Source: Ferruginibacter sp.
Lineage (GTDB): Bacteria > Bacteroidota > Bacteroidia > Chitinophagales > Chitinophagaceae
Direction of reading: 5' to 3'
DNA: 64,000 bases
Assembly: GCA_019638575.1 (NCBI GenBank)
Contig: JAHBTN010000012.1
Coordinates: 1 to 64,000 of the forward strand
Part shown: one piece after another, positions 28,038 through 35,531 of the stretch
Position numbering within the stretch: position 1 is the first letter of the stretch
How the letters are laid out: each line of letters starts with the position of its first letter
Position numbers and translations under genes: made by a program
The notes under the pieces: model-generated
Told to the model about the DNA's origin: nothing
Database searches by the model: none
The model's input: only the letters and a program-made list of their open reading frames with translations

Positions 28038-28723
28038 ACATGGATAATTTTAGGCGATGAACAATATGATCTATATAAGTTTACCTCGTACACAATTGAG
28101 AAAGTGATATGGAGTATAATTGCCGGCCATACAGCACCAAAAATTATAGAAAGCAAACAAGCCAGCACACTAAAAGGTATGCATGCCAGCATCTCTTTTT
28201 TGCTGTTAAATGAATGCAGAAACATATGCAACAAGGTATTTACAGCAATTGCAAATGTTACTCCCATTACATCAATACAATAAAAAAGTAAAAACCCCCT
28301 AAAAAACATTTCATAAGCAAAGAGGAAGGCTGTACGTACCATAAAATAACTTGTTATAAAAAAAACGGATAAGTGTTTGTTAACATTACCAGCAATTGTT
28401 GGTTGCAGTTGAACGCCTGATGAAATTTTTATAGCCAGTAATGCAAAAAATAACAACAATAGCAAGTAAATGAAGAGCAGGTAACTAGCGGGATATTTAG
28501 TCCCTATAAAGATTTTTAAAACCGGTAAATCTAAAAAAATAGCAGGCAAAAAGCCCATCCAAAAAATACAAATGAGAAAGTTGCAGATAATATTAATGGG
28601 GTTGTTGTCAATTTCACCATTTTCATTTATCAATCGGCAATTACCTGCATCTTTATTAAGCCACATTTGAATAAACATCATGAAATAGCAGAAGGAATAA
28701 AATATAAGGGATGTAGTTTGCAT
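28034..28723 (-). CDS. CPBP-family (Rce1-like) membrane protein
   Basis: 229 residues with about six TM helices. The CPBP motif 1, usually EExxxR, reads YEMFFR: one Glu and the Arg are kept. Motif 2 is around LLHMFLHSF with two His, and motif 3 around ILHITFS lacks the usual Asn. Family members are membrane proteases or bacteriocin-immunity-like proteins, but the altered motifs make activity doubtful. Second gene of the SDR operon; 9 bp after the DUF6134-like gene. Confidence 0.7.
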   Translation of the reverse strand: MQTTSLIFYSFCYFMMFIQMWLNKDAGNCRLINENGEIDNNPINIICNFLICIFWMGFLPAIFLDLPVLKIFIGTKYPASYLLFIYLLLLLFFALLAIKISSGVQLQPTIAGNVNKHLSVFFITSYFMVRTAFLFAYEMFFRGFLLFYCIDVMGVTFAIAVNTLLHMFLHSFNSKKEMLACIPFSVLACLLSIIFGAVWPAIILHITFSIVYEVNLYRSYCSSPKIIHV

Positions 28724-28732
28724 GTTTATTTG

Positions 28733-29416
28733 TTAAGATGACTTGATTATTTCGGCCGAATAAAAGGTATGACTGATTTTTACCTTAATACAAATACCAT
28801 TTTTATAATAAAAGGTATTGCTGTTATTGTCTGGGAATACAACTTTAAATCCGCCGTCAGCCGTTTTTGAAATTTTAGAAAAACAACCGTAATTATCGCA
28901 ATACACGGTATTGATGCCGATTGGTTCCGTAAAATACAGGCTCAATAAATTAGTTGTTATAACAGGTATGCTAAGCACCTGTTTTTCCCCATTTTCAACT
29001 ACCTCATATTTATCGCCGATGCGGTTTGTATGCTTATTTACTTTAACTGTACCATTTGTTTTCCTGTATTGCGTTGAATGTATCAGCACAGTATTCTCAA
29101 ACACAGATGTTTCCTTACTTGCTACTGCAACCAGAAAAATAAAGCGGGTTTTTATTTCAGAAACCAATAAAAGAAAGGTACTGTTTGCAACCTTATTTTT
29201 TTCAAGCCGTAACCATCCAATATTATCACCACTTTGTACAATGGTATAATTAAACTTGCTGTTTTGAGATTTAATTAAAACAGGCAACAGTAGCAACAGC
29301 ATTATAAAAATGAAACGCAATAGTGCAACTAAACATTTCCATAATTTGATGTATGCAACTCCCCAATTACAAAGCTGGTTTCTTTTAAACATTTTATAAT
29401 TCAGGTATGCTATCAT
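28733..29416 (-). CDS. Secreted protein, DUF6134-like
   Basis: 227 residues. A hydrophobic segment at about 33-50 ends at KSQN, consistent with an uncleaved anchor or a late signal peptide; an internal start nearer that segment is possible. The rest is a beta-rich domain with alternating strands (GDNIGWLRLEK, RKTNGTVKVNKH) and one Cys pair (YCDNYGC), resembling DUF6134 proteins. That family call is tentative. First gene of the leftward SDR operon. Confidence 0.6.
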   Translation of the reverse strand: MIAYLNYKMFKRNQLCNWGVAYIKLWKCLVALLRFIFIMLLLLLPVLIKSQNSKFNYTIVQSGDNIGWLRLEKNKVANSTFLLLVSEIKTRFIFLVAVASKETSVFENTVLIHSTQYRKTNGTVKVNKHTNRIGDKYEVVENGEKQVLSIPVITTNLLSLYFTEPIGINTVYCDNYGCFSKISKTADGGFKVVFPDNNSNTFYYKNGICIKVKISHTFYSAEIIKSS

Positions 29417-29584
29417 GGTTTTTGTTTTAAATGATGAAAAACAAACAGCATTAATTATAGATTCTCACAGTATCAAATTTTTTTATTACAACTTTTAGTT
29501 TAATGGCAAATACTATCCAGTAAGATATAATTTCATCAAACCTACCTGGCCCTTATATCCTTAAATTACAGTCATTTTAAAACG

Positions 29585-30067
29585 TTATTTACCGATATGG
29601 ATAGACATAGTTATTCCCGGAATTTGATTGTCCACGTTTGCCGGAACCCCAAATCCAGTTTGTTGGTTTTTGAGTTCCAGTTTAGCTTTGTGGCCATTGA
29701 TAGTTGCCATAATCATAAATGGGATACTTACAATGCCTGAAACAGCACCTGCAATAAACAGATAGGCTGAAGTATTATCCTTATCGTAATTAGAATCTGC
29801 TATTAACCCGATGCCCGAAAATAACAATCCTGCGCTTAGTGTTAAAACACCTACAGTTAGGTTTTTTTGCCTTTTCTTTTTGTAATGTTCGTAACCTGGC
29901 CCATTAAAGCTAACAGCATTGGTGCGTAACGGCATTTCATTTATGTGGTCAATGGTTCCTGGTTTATTGCCAAAAACTACGGTAGCTAATTCATGTTCAG
30001 GTTGCTGTGCTTGTGAATGTTGTAATGTTAACAGTATTAACACAATTACAATGATGAATTTTTTCAT
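29585..30067 (-). CDS. Small exported/membrane protein, unknown
   Basis: 160 residues. Signal peptide 1-20 ending AQAQ-like (HSQAQQ). A short polar part is followed by two TM helices (about 69-90 and 100-122), then a basic polar tail. No family recognised. It is 168 bp upstream of the DUF6134-like gene on the same strand, with its own TAGCTTTG box at 30107-30114. Divergent from the broken HTH regulator, which might have controlled it. Confidence 0.6.
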   Translation of the reverse strand: MKKFIIVIVLILLTLQHSQAQQPEHELATVVFGNKPGTIDHINEMPLRTNAVSFNGPGYEHYKKKRQKNLTVGVLTLSAGLLFSGIGLIADSNYDKDNTSAYLFIAGAVSGIVSIPFMIMATINGHKAKLELKNQQTGFGVPANVDNQIPGITMSIHIGK

Positions 30068-30106
30068 GATTTTTATATTTAAGTTGAAGATTTATTTTTT
30101 ACAATT

Positions 30107-30114
30107 CAAAGCTA
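30107..30114 (-). promoter_or_regulatory. TAnnTTTG box of the small membrane protein
   Basis: TAGCTTTG on the minus strand, 39 nt before the ATG at 30067. Confidence 0.35.
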
Positions 30115-30303
30115 ATTTGGCAATTAGCCGGTTCCTAATTGATAAGTGCCTGACTTTTAGAGATATTGGTAATTTCTCGTTTTAATATCGTGGGTGTTGT
30201 ACAGTTATGGGTTTTTCTGCATAAACTGCCAAAAAACCCTTGCAGTTTGGTAAATAATGTAATAAATTAACAGATGTATTGCAGTATTTACTAATTATTT
30301 TTA

Positions 30304-31296
30304 ATGGAATCAAACAATTCGCAACTGTTGTTTTTCCAGCATATAAAATCTATTACAGCAAGTCATATTTCATTTGTAGATGAAATAGCAACCCTGTTAA
30401 AAATAAGTAATGATAGCGCTTACCGTCGCATAAGGGGAGAAAAACAAATCAGCCTTGATGAAATGCAAATACTTGCTACACATTTTAAAATTTCAATCGA
30501 TCAGTTTCTTCATTTACAATCCGATTCATTTATTTTTTCAGGAGAGCTTCCGGTTGCTGGAACCAATTCTTTTGAGCAATGGCTCGAAAACGTTTTCCGT
30601 AACCTAACACATATCAATAGCTTTACACATAAACAGCTTTATTACCTGGCTAAAGATATCCCGATAATGGACCAGTTTATGATACCAGATCTGATGGCTT
30701 TCAAATCTTTTTTATAGCGGCGTTCGATATTGCAATATGAAAATATGAAAGGGATGAAATTTTCATTAAAAGATGCGGTGCAGGAACACAAGATGTTGGG
30801 GAAAAAGATTGAAAACGTATATATACAAATTCCCACTACAGAAATATGGAACAAGGAAAGTATCAATAGCACCATCAGGCAAATTGAATTTTACCGGGAT
30901 GCCAATATGTTTGAATCGGAAGAAGACATCAAAACTATTTATGTGGCACTACTTGATTTGATAAATCATTTAGAGTTACAGGCAGAATCAGGTATGAAGA
31001 TCAGGTTTGGAGAATCGCCGGTTGCAGGCGCAGCAGCATACAACCTTTTCTGGAACGACCTGGTTACAGCAGATAATACCGTTTTTGCCGAACTTGATTT
31101 AAAAAAGATGACATTCCTGAATCACAGTGTACTTAACTTCATATCCACTACTGATATCAAGTTCAATAGTTTTATCCATAACAACCTGCAAAATCTTATT
31201 AAGCGTTCTACCATGTTGAGCAAGGTTGGAGAAAAAGAAAGGTACAGGTTTTTCAACGGCCTTCGCAATAAAATTAAATTGGCTGGCCGCCTTTAA
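30304..31296 (+). pseudogene. HTH transcriptional regulator interrupted by an in-frame TAG
   Basis: The frame opens at ATG 30304, meets TAG at 30715-30717 (codon 138) and stays open in the same frame to 31296; the whole spans 330 sense codons. The N-terminal 70 residues are an XRE/BetR-like helix-turn-helix (SNDSAYRRIRGEKQISLDEM). Across the stop, AFKSFL-TAG-RRSILQYENMKG reads as one continuous family sequence, with Trp expected at the stop position, so TGG to TAG is the simplest explanation. The C-terminal domain is intact. Either a recent nonsense mutation, a sequencing error, or two separately translated halves. Divergent from the membrane protein at 29585. Confidence 0.75.
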
Positions 31297-31297
31297 T

Positions 31298-31305
31298 TAT
31301 TTTTG
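31298..31305 (+). promoter_or_regulatory. TAnnTTTG box 4 nt before the HMG-CoA lyase start
   Basis: TATTTTTG, then CAGG, then ATG at 31310. It starts 2 nt after the regulator's stop codon. The -33 element is weak. Confidence 0.45.
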
Positions 31306-31309
31306 CAGG

Positions 31310-32170
31310 ATGAGTGAGCAATTTATCAAGCTGATTGAATGCCCCCGTGATGCCATGCAGGGATGGCCGCATTTTATCCCCACCGTTAAAAAAATTGAGT
31401 ACATAAATGCATTGCTGCAAGTTGGGTTTGATACTATTGACTTTGGAAGTTTTGTTTCGCCAAAGGCCATACCACAAATGGCCGATACAGCCGAAGTAAT
31501 TACTAAACTGAATTTAAATGATAGCAAATCTAAACTTTTAGCAATTGTTGCCAATGAAAGAGGAGCAGGCGATGCTGTGGTATTTGATGAAATATCTTAC
31601 CTGGGTTTTCCTTTTTCTGTTTCAGAAACTTTTCAAAAACGAAACACCAATTCTACCATTACCCAGTCGTTGAGCAGGGTAGAGGATATACAAAACCTTT
31701 GTATAAAATGTAAAAAAGAATTGGTTGTTTATATCTCTATGGGCTTTGGTAACCCCTATGGTGATGTATATGATGAAGAAACAGTTTTTAACTGGGTTAA
31801 CAAACTGGTATCAATGGATATAAAAATTATTTCGCTGGCCGATACGGTTGGGCTGGCAACAAAAGAACAGGTTTTTAAAATGACAAAACACCTGGTTGAT
31901 AGTTTACCCAATACCGAAATTGGAGTTCACCTGCACTCAACTCCGGCCAACTGGAAAGAAAAAATTGATACAGCGCTGCAAGCCGGTTGCAAACGCTTTG
32001 ATGGCGCTTTAAAAGGTATTGGCGGCTGCCCCATGGCCGATGATGAACTGGTAGGCAATATGGACACCGAATTGATGATACCATATTTTAGAGAACTTGA
32101 TTTATTAGATGATTTGAATTTTCAGGCATTAAATAATTGCAGCAGGTTAGCATCAGAAATATTTAAATAA
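31310..32170 (+). CDS. Hydroxymethylglutaryl-CoA lyase
   Basis: 286 residues, TIM-barrel of the HMGL-like family. Visible: IECPRDAMQ (metal and substrate Asp/Arg), GVHLHST (metal His pair) and GIGGCPMADDELVGN carrying the catalytic Cys loop. It splits HMG-CoA to acetoacetate and acetyl-CoA in leucine breakdown. The frame is open back to 31226, but that part overlaps the regulator; MSEQF at 31310 is the natural start. Confidence 0.9.
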   Translation: MSEQFIKLIECPRDAMQGWPHFIPTVKKIEYINALLQVGFDTIDFGSFVSPKAIPQMADTAEVITKLNLNDSKSKLLAIVANERGAGDAVVFDEISYLGFPFSVSETFQKRNTNSTITQSLSRVEDIQNLCIKCKKELVVYISMGFGNPYGDVYDEETVFNWVNKLVSMDIKIISLADTVGLATKEQVFKMTKHLVDSLPNTEIGVHLHSTPANWKEKIDTALQAGCKRFDGALKGIGGCPMADDELVGNMDTELMIPYFRELDLLDDLNFQALNNCSRLASEIFK

Positions 32171-32229
32171 TCAAATTTTTAAGTGGCATTTATAAAATAA
32201 TCTTTATCATTTCCATTTTAAATTAGCAC

Positions 32230-33201
32230 ATGGATTTTCATTTAGAATTTACACCCAAACCTTTTGAAGTAAAAATTAATCACCGGCATAATTTAATGCT
32301 GGTAGGTTCTTGTTTTACCGAACAGGTTGGTGCAAAACTGGCCGGTCATAAATTTACTATTCTTGAAAATCCAAACGGCATCTTGTTTAACCCGGTAAGC
32401 ATTTCTAAATCCATTGCATCATATATCCCAAACAGGCAATACAATGAAAATAACTTGTTTTACCAAAACGAATGCTGGAACAGTTGGGAACACCATAGCC
32501 GTTTTTCAAGCCCTGACATAAATGAATGTTTAAAAAAAATAAACAAGTCGCAAGCCGAAGCACATCAATTTCTTAAAAATGCCGATTGGTTATTAATTAC
32601 GCTTGGCTCAGCATTTGTGTATAAGTTGAGTAATGATGAAGTGGTGGCAAATTGCCATAAAGTGCCAACCGATAAATTTGTTAAACGCATGCTTACAGTT
32701 GATGAAGTTTTTTTTGATCTGCAAAATACCATCGAAAAAATTTTAGCATTTAACCCATCCCTTAAAATCATATTCACTATTAGCCCGGTGCGGCACCTGC
32801 GGGATGGCTTTGTTGAAAATAACCGAAGCAAGGCAACTCTTATACATGCCGTACACCAGCTTGTAGAAAAAAATAAAGCCTGCTTTTATTTCCCGGCGTA
32901 CGAACTGGTTATTGACGATTTGCGTGACTATCGTTTTTATGCCGAAGACATGGTGCATCCCAACTATGCTGCCACCAACTATGTTTGGGAAAAATTTATT
33001 ACCACTTGTATTGATGAACCATCGCAACAATTAATGAAAGAGATTGCAGTGATAATGGCTGCAAAAAACCATAAGCCGTTTAACCCTACATCTGCTCAGC
33101 ACAAAAAATTCCTGCAGGCAAATTTTGAGAAAGTAAAAAATCTCCGGCAACAATATCCCTATATCAATTTTGAAGAAGAAGCAGCGTTTTTTACAACCTG
33201 A
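32230..33201 (+). CDS. GSCFA-domain protein
   Basis: 323 residues. The name-giving GSCFTEQ motif is at about 26-32, with GSAFVYKL and FTISPVRHLRDG later and the C-terminal VHPNYAA His segment, an arrangement like GDSL/SGNH hydrolases (Ser-Gly-Asn-His). It is probably a cytosolic esterase or acyltransferase; the substrate is unknown. The next gene's ATG is 26 bp after its stop. Confidence 0.85.
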   Translation: MDFHLEFTPKPFEVKINHRHNLMLVGSCFTEQVGAKLAGHKFTILENPNGILFNPVSISKSIASYIPNRQYNENNLFYQNECWNSWEHHSRFSSPDINECLKKINKSQAEAHQFLKNADWLLITLGSAFVYKLSNDEVVANCHKVPTDKFVKRMLTVDEVFFDLQNTIEKILAFNPSLKIIFTISPVRHLRDGFVENNRSKATLIHAVHQLVEKNKACFYFPAYELVIDDLRDYRFYAEDMVHPNYAATNYVWEKFITTCIDEPSQQLMKEIAVIMAAKNHKPFNPTSAQHKKFLQANFEKVKNLRQQYPYINFEEEAAFFTT

Positions 33202-33226
33202 CAATCTTTACCTGCAACTAAGCGTT

Positions 33227-34219
33227 ATGAAAAAAATATTGTTAGTATTTGTGTTGTTTTGTGCAAGTAATGCAAATGCACAAAAAAAACCTACCATCAA
33301 CCAGCGTTATGCCGATGAACTTGAAGCAGACCTGCTTAAAGCACAAAAGGGCCTTGAAAATGCTAAAAGAAAATTAGCTCATGTAGATTCTACCTGCAGG
33401 CAAATGGCCCGTAGTAAAACCATCTCCTTACAACAAAGCAAAGGCTTGTTAATTAACCAGGATTCGGTTTACCAAAAAATAAAAGAACAAAAAGACGGTC
33501 ATTTTAAAATAGCTGAAAGCCGTGTTAAAAAATGGCAGAACAGGTATGATAAGATTAGCAGCAAGCACAGCCTTGTAATGAAAAACTATACGATTGTACC
33601 AAACAGAATTGAAGTTAGCACCAAAACAAGAACAGGGTTGTTCCTGTCTTTTAATCCATCGGCATTGTTAGAACCGCTGCAAGGCGCCGTGGGCTTAGGT
33701 ATCGGTTACCGGGTTTCGCAAAGGGTAGAACTATGGACTGAAGGTTATTATTTATATAGTGGCATTTTTTCAAAGACAGAAAGTTTTGAAAACGTACATG
33801 GGTTTAAAGCCATTTTAAACGGCAAGTATTTTATAAAAACCAGGCGCCCGTTTTTTATAGGAATCGAATTTAGGCTTAAAGATTACTTGTACGATGATAA
33901 AAGGGATTTTGAAAACAAGCTTCTAGCAGATACAATTCGCAATTATCCTTTTCAATTGCATAACCAGCTATTTGGAGCAGGCGCATTTATCGGGAAAAAA
34001 TTCAGCCTGTCAAGGAACGGAAAATTTGAAATGGAAGGCCTTGTAGGAATTGGTTTAAAATACAGGAAGCTTTATTTTAGAAATGTACCGGCAGGCTATA
34101 CAAGAATTGATTACAAACTTAGAGATCATTTTCAAATTTTCCCCGAAAACTATTTTTATACAGAACAATGGTTGCCCTATATCCCGGCGGCAATAAGGTT
34201 CATCTATCATCTTAAATAA
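33227..34219 (+). CDS. Exported coiled-coil protein with beta-barrel-like C-terminus
   Basis: 330 residues from ATG 33227; the longer open frame to 33170 overlaps the GSCFA gene and lacks a signal peptide. Signal peptide 1-19 (ends NANAQ). A Lys/Gln-rich helical, coiled-coil-prone region covers about 25-115. The C-terminal 200 residues show alternating amphipathic strands and aromatic residues as in small outer-membrane barrels. No family named. It may be an outer-membrane protein with a periplasmic helical arm. Confidence 0.65.
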   Translation: MKKILLVFVLFCASNANAQKKPTINQRYADELEADLLKAQKGLENAKRKLAHVDSTCRQMARSKTISLQQSKGLLINQDSVYQKIKEQKDGHFKIAESRVKKWQNRYDKISSKHSLVMKNYTIVPNRIEVSTKTRTGLFLSFNPSALLEPLQGAVGLGIGYRVSQRVELWTEGYYLYSGIFSKTESFENVHGFKAILNGKYFIKTRRPFFIGIEFRLKDYLYDDKRDFENKLLADTIRNYPFQLHNQLFGAGAFIGKKFSLSRNGKFEMEGLVGIGLKYRKLYFRNVPAGYTRIDYKLRDHFQIFPENYFYTEQWLPYIPAAIRFIYHLK

Positions 34220-34236
34220 AAAAATCAGCATTGGCA

Positions 34237-34848
34237 TTAATGTATCCTGTCGCCCCTTAATTCCATTTCTTTCATCAGTTGCTTTTCATATTTCAACCAT
34301 TCGGCCCAACGCTTACGCACAATTTTTTTATCAATATAATGCTCGGCAAGAGTAATAAACAAAGTATAATGCCCGGCTTCGCTTTCCATAAATTTGCGGT
34401 AGAAGTTCCGCATATAAGCATCATCCAAACCCTCGCTTAACCTTTTAAACCGTTCGCAACTGCGTGCCTCAATCAATGCCATAATCAGCATTTGGTCTAA
34501 AAATCTTTCCATGGGGCTGCCGTCTTTTTTCTGAAACTGCAACAGGCTGTTTACATATACATCTTTTCTTTGCTTGCCCAACTTAAGGTTTCGTTTTTTA
34601 AGTTCTGCAATCACCATCCTAAAATGCCCCCATTCTTCGGTTACAATTGGGCTTAGTTCTTCCACCAATAATTCCTTCTCGGGGTTTTTTGTAATTAATG
34701 AAATGCAGGTTGTTGCAGCTTTTTGTTCGCAGTAAGCATGGTCGGATAAAATCTCTTCCATTTCAAGGCCGGCCAAATCAACCCATCGTGGGTCGGTGGG
34801 TAATTGCAGGCCAAGAATATTTTTTACATCGGTTGATATTTCTTTCAT
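34237..34848 (-). CDS. miaE: tRNA-(ms2io6A37) hydroxylase, MiaE-like
   Basis: 203 residues from ATG 34848. A ferritin-like di-iron four-helix bundle: Glu41 in AYCEQKAA, E72WGH75, a later ALIEARSCERF and ESEAGHY. MiaE hydroxylates the isopentenyl group of modified A37 in tRNA, using O2. The 5' region is unusual: the upstream lipoprotein gene's terminator ends only about 6 nt before the ATG, and its T-tract contains a TATTTTTG promoter-like box (34853-34860). Confidence 0.88.
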   Translation of the reverse strand: MKEISTDVKNILGLQLPTDPRWVDLAGLEMEEILSDHAYCEQKAATTCISLITKNPEKELLVEELSPIVTEEWGHFRMVIAELKKRNLKLGKQRKDVYVNSLLQFQKKDGSPMERFLDQMLIMALIEARSCERFKRLSEGLDDAYMRNFYRKFMESEAGHYTLFITLAEHYIDKKIVRKRWAEWLKYEKQLMKEMELRGDRIH

Positions 34849-34852
34849 GCAG

Positions 34853-34860
34853 CAAAAATA
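34853..34860 (-). promoter_or_regulatory. TAnnTTTG box 4 nt before the miaE start
   Basis: Minus strand: TATTTTTG, then CTGC, then ATG at 34848. It is embedded in the T-tract of the preceding terminator. No -33 element at the right distance. Confidence 0.4.
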
Positions 34861-34886
34861 AAACACCCGGCCAAAAATGCCGGGTG
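34855..34886 (-). terminator. Intrinsic terminator of the lipoprotein gene at 34908
   Basis: CACCCGGC / GCCGGGTG stem (34864-34871 with 34879-34886) and a TTTTATTTTT tract on the minus strand. Confidence 0.8.
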
Positions 34887-34907
34887 CTTTTAAAAATAAA
34901 ATTTAGC

Positions 34908-35324
34908 TTATTGTTTATTTACCGTAAATAAACCCACACCGCTTACTGCTGGTTGCAAGCCAATAGTGCCGCTCATGGTAGTGGCGTTGGTAGCAAATTT
35001 TGCCGCTGCCATATAAATAGCGCTGGAGCCGTTATATTTAAAAGTTGCCTGCATGGTATCATTCACCATCACCCAGGTACCGGCAGCATTGTCAATGCCT
35101 GTACTGTTATCACCTACAATAGTTAATGTTCCATCGCTTTTAAATGTCATTGTAAAAGCATATTGTGTACCACCGGGTGCAGTTCCATATTGCCCTGTTC
35201 CTGTCCATACACCATCAGGTTTTGTAACCGGTGTTGGAGCATCTCCCGGGTCATCTTTACCACAGGATGTAAATACAATTGATACAACAAGAAAAGTCAG
35301 TAATCCAAAAAATATTTTTTTCAT
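34908..35324 (-). CDS. Small lipoprotein, lipocalin-like
   Basis: 138 residues. Signal peptide ending in FTSC (Cys21), then a Gly/Pro/Asp-rich linker typical of Bacteroidota surface lipoproteins. The rest is a Thr/Gly-rich beta domain (GVWTGTGQYG, TMTFKSDGTLTI, GTWVMVNDTM), resembling lipocalin-like DUF proteins. Function unknown. Single gene with a strong terminator after it. Confidence 0.7.
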   Translation of the reverse strand: MKKIFFGLLTFLVVSIVFTSCGKDDPGDAPTPVTKPDGVWTGTGQYGTAPGGTQYAFTMTFKSDGTLTIVGDNSTGIDNAAGTWVMVNDTMQATFKYNGSSAIYMAAAKFATNATTMSGTIGLQPAVSGVGLFTVNKQ

Positions 35325-35531
35325 AGTATGAATATTTTAGTTTGAACTGTAGGATACTGTTATATTAAAACAAACATCGTACCATTGACATAAATTTTAT
35401 TCACAAAAAAGCAAAAATTGTTTATTTGGTTACGATATTTATGATTATGAAAAAAGAACTTGATTAATATTAGAAGATAATACAGCATATTAGGTTATAT
35501 TTTGCTATTTTACATTAAATAACACTACACT

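Noticed and set aside
26198-31296. Possible mobile or defence island around the CPBP (Abi-like) gene and broken regulator
   Set aside because: No integrase, transposase, toxin-antitoxin or known defence gene, no flanking repeats and no visible change in base composition.
31226-31310. Longer N-terminus of the HMG-CoA lyase from 31226
   Set aside because: It overlaps the conserved end of the HTH regulator in another frame; the family begins at MSEQFIKLIECPRD.
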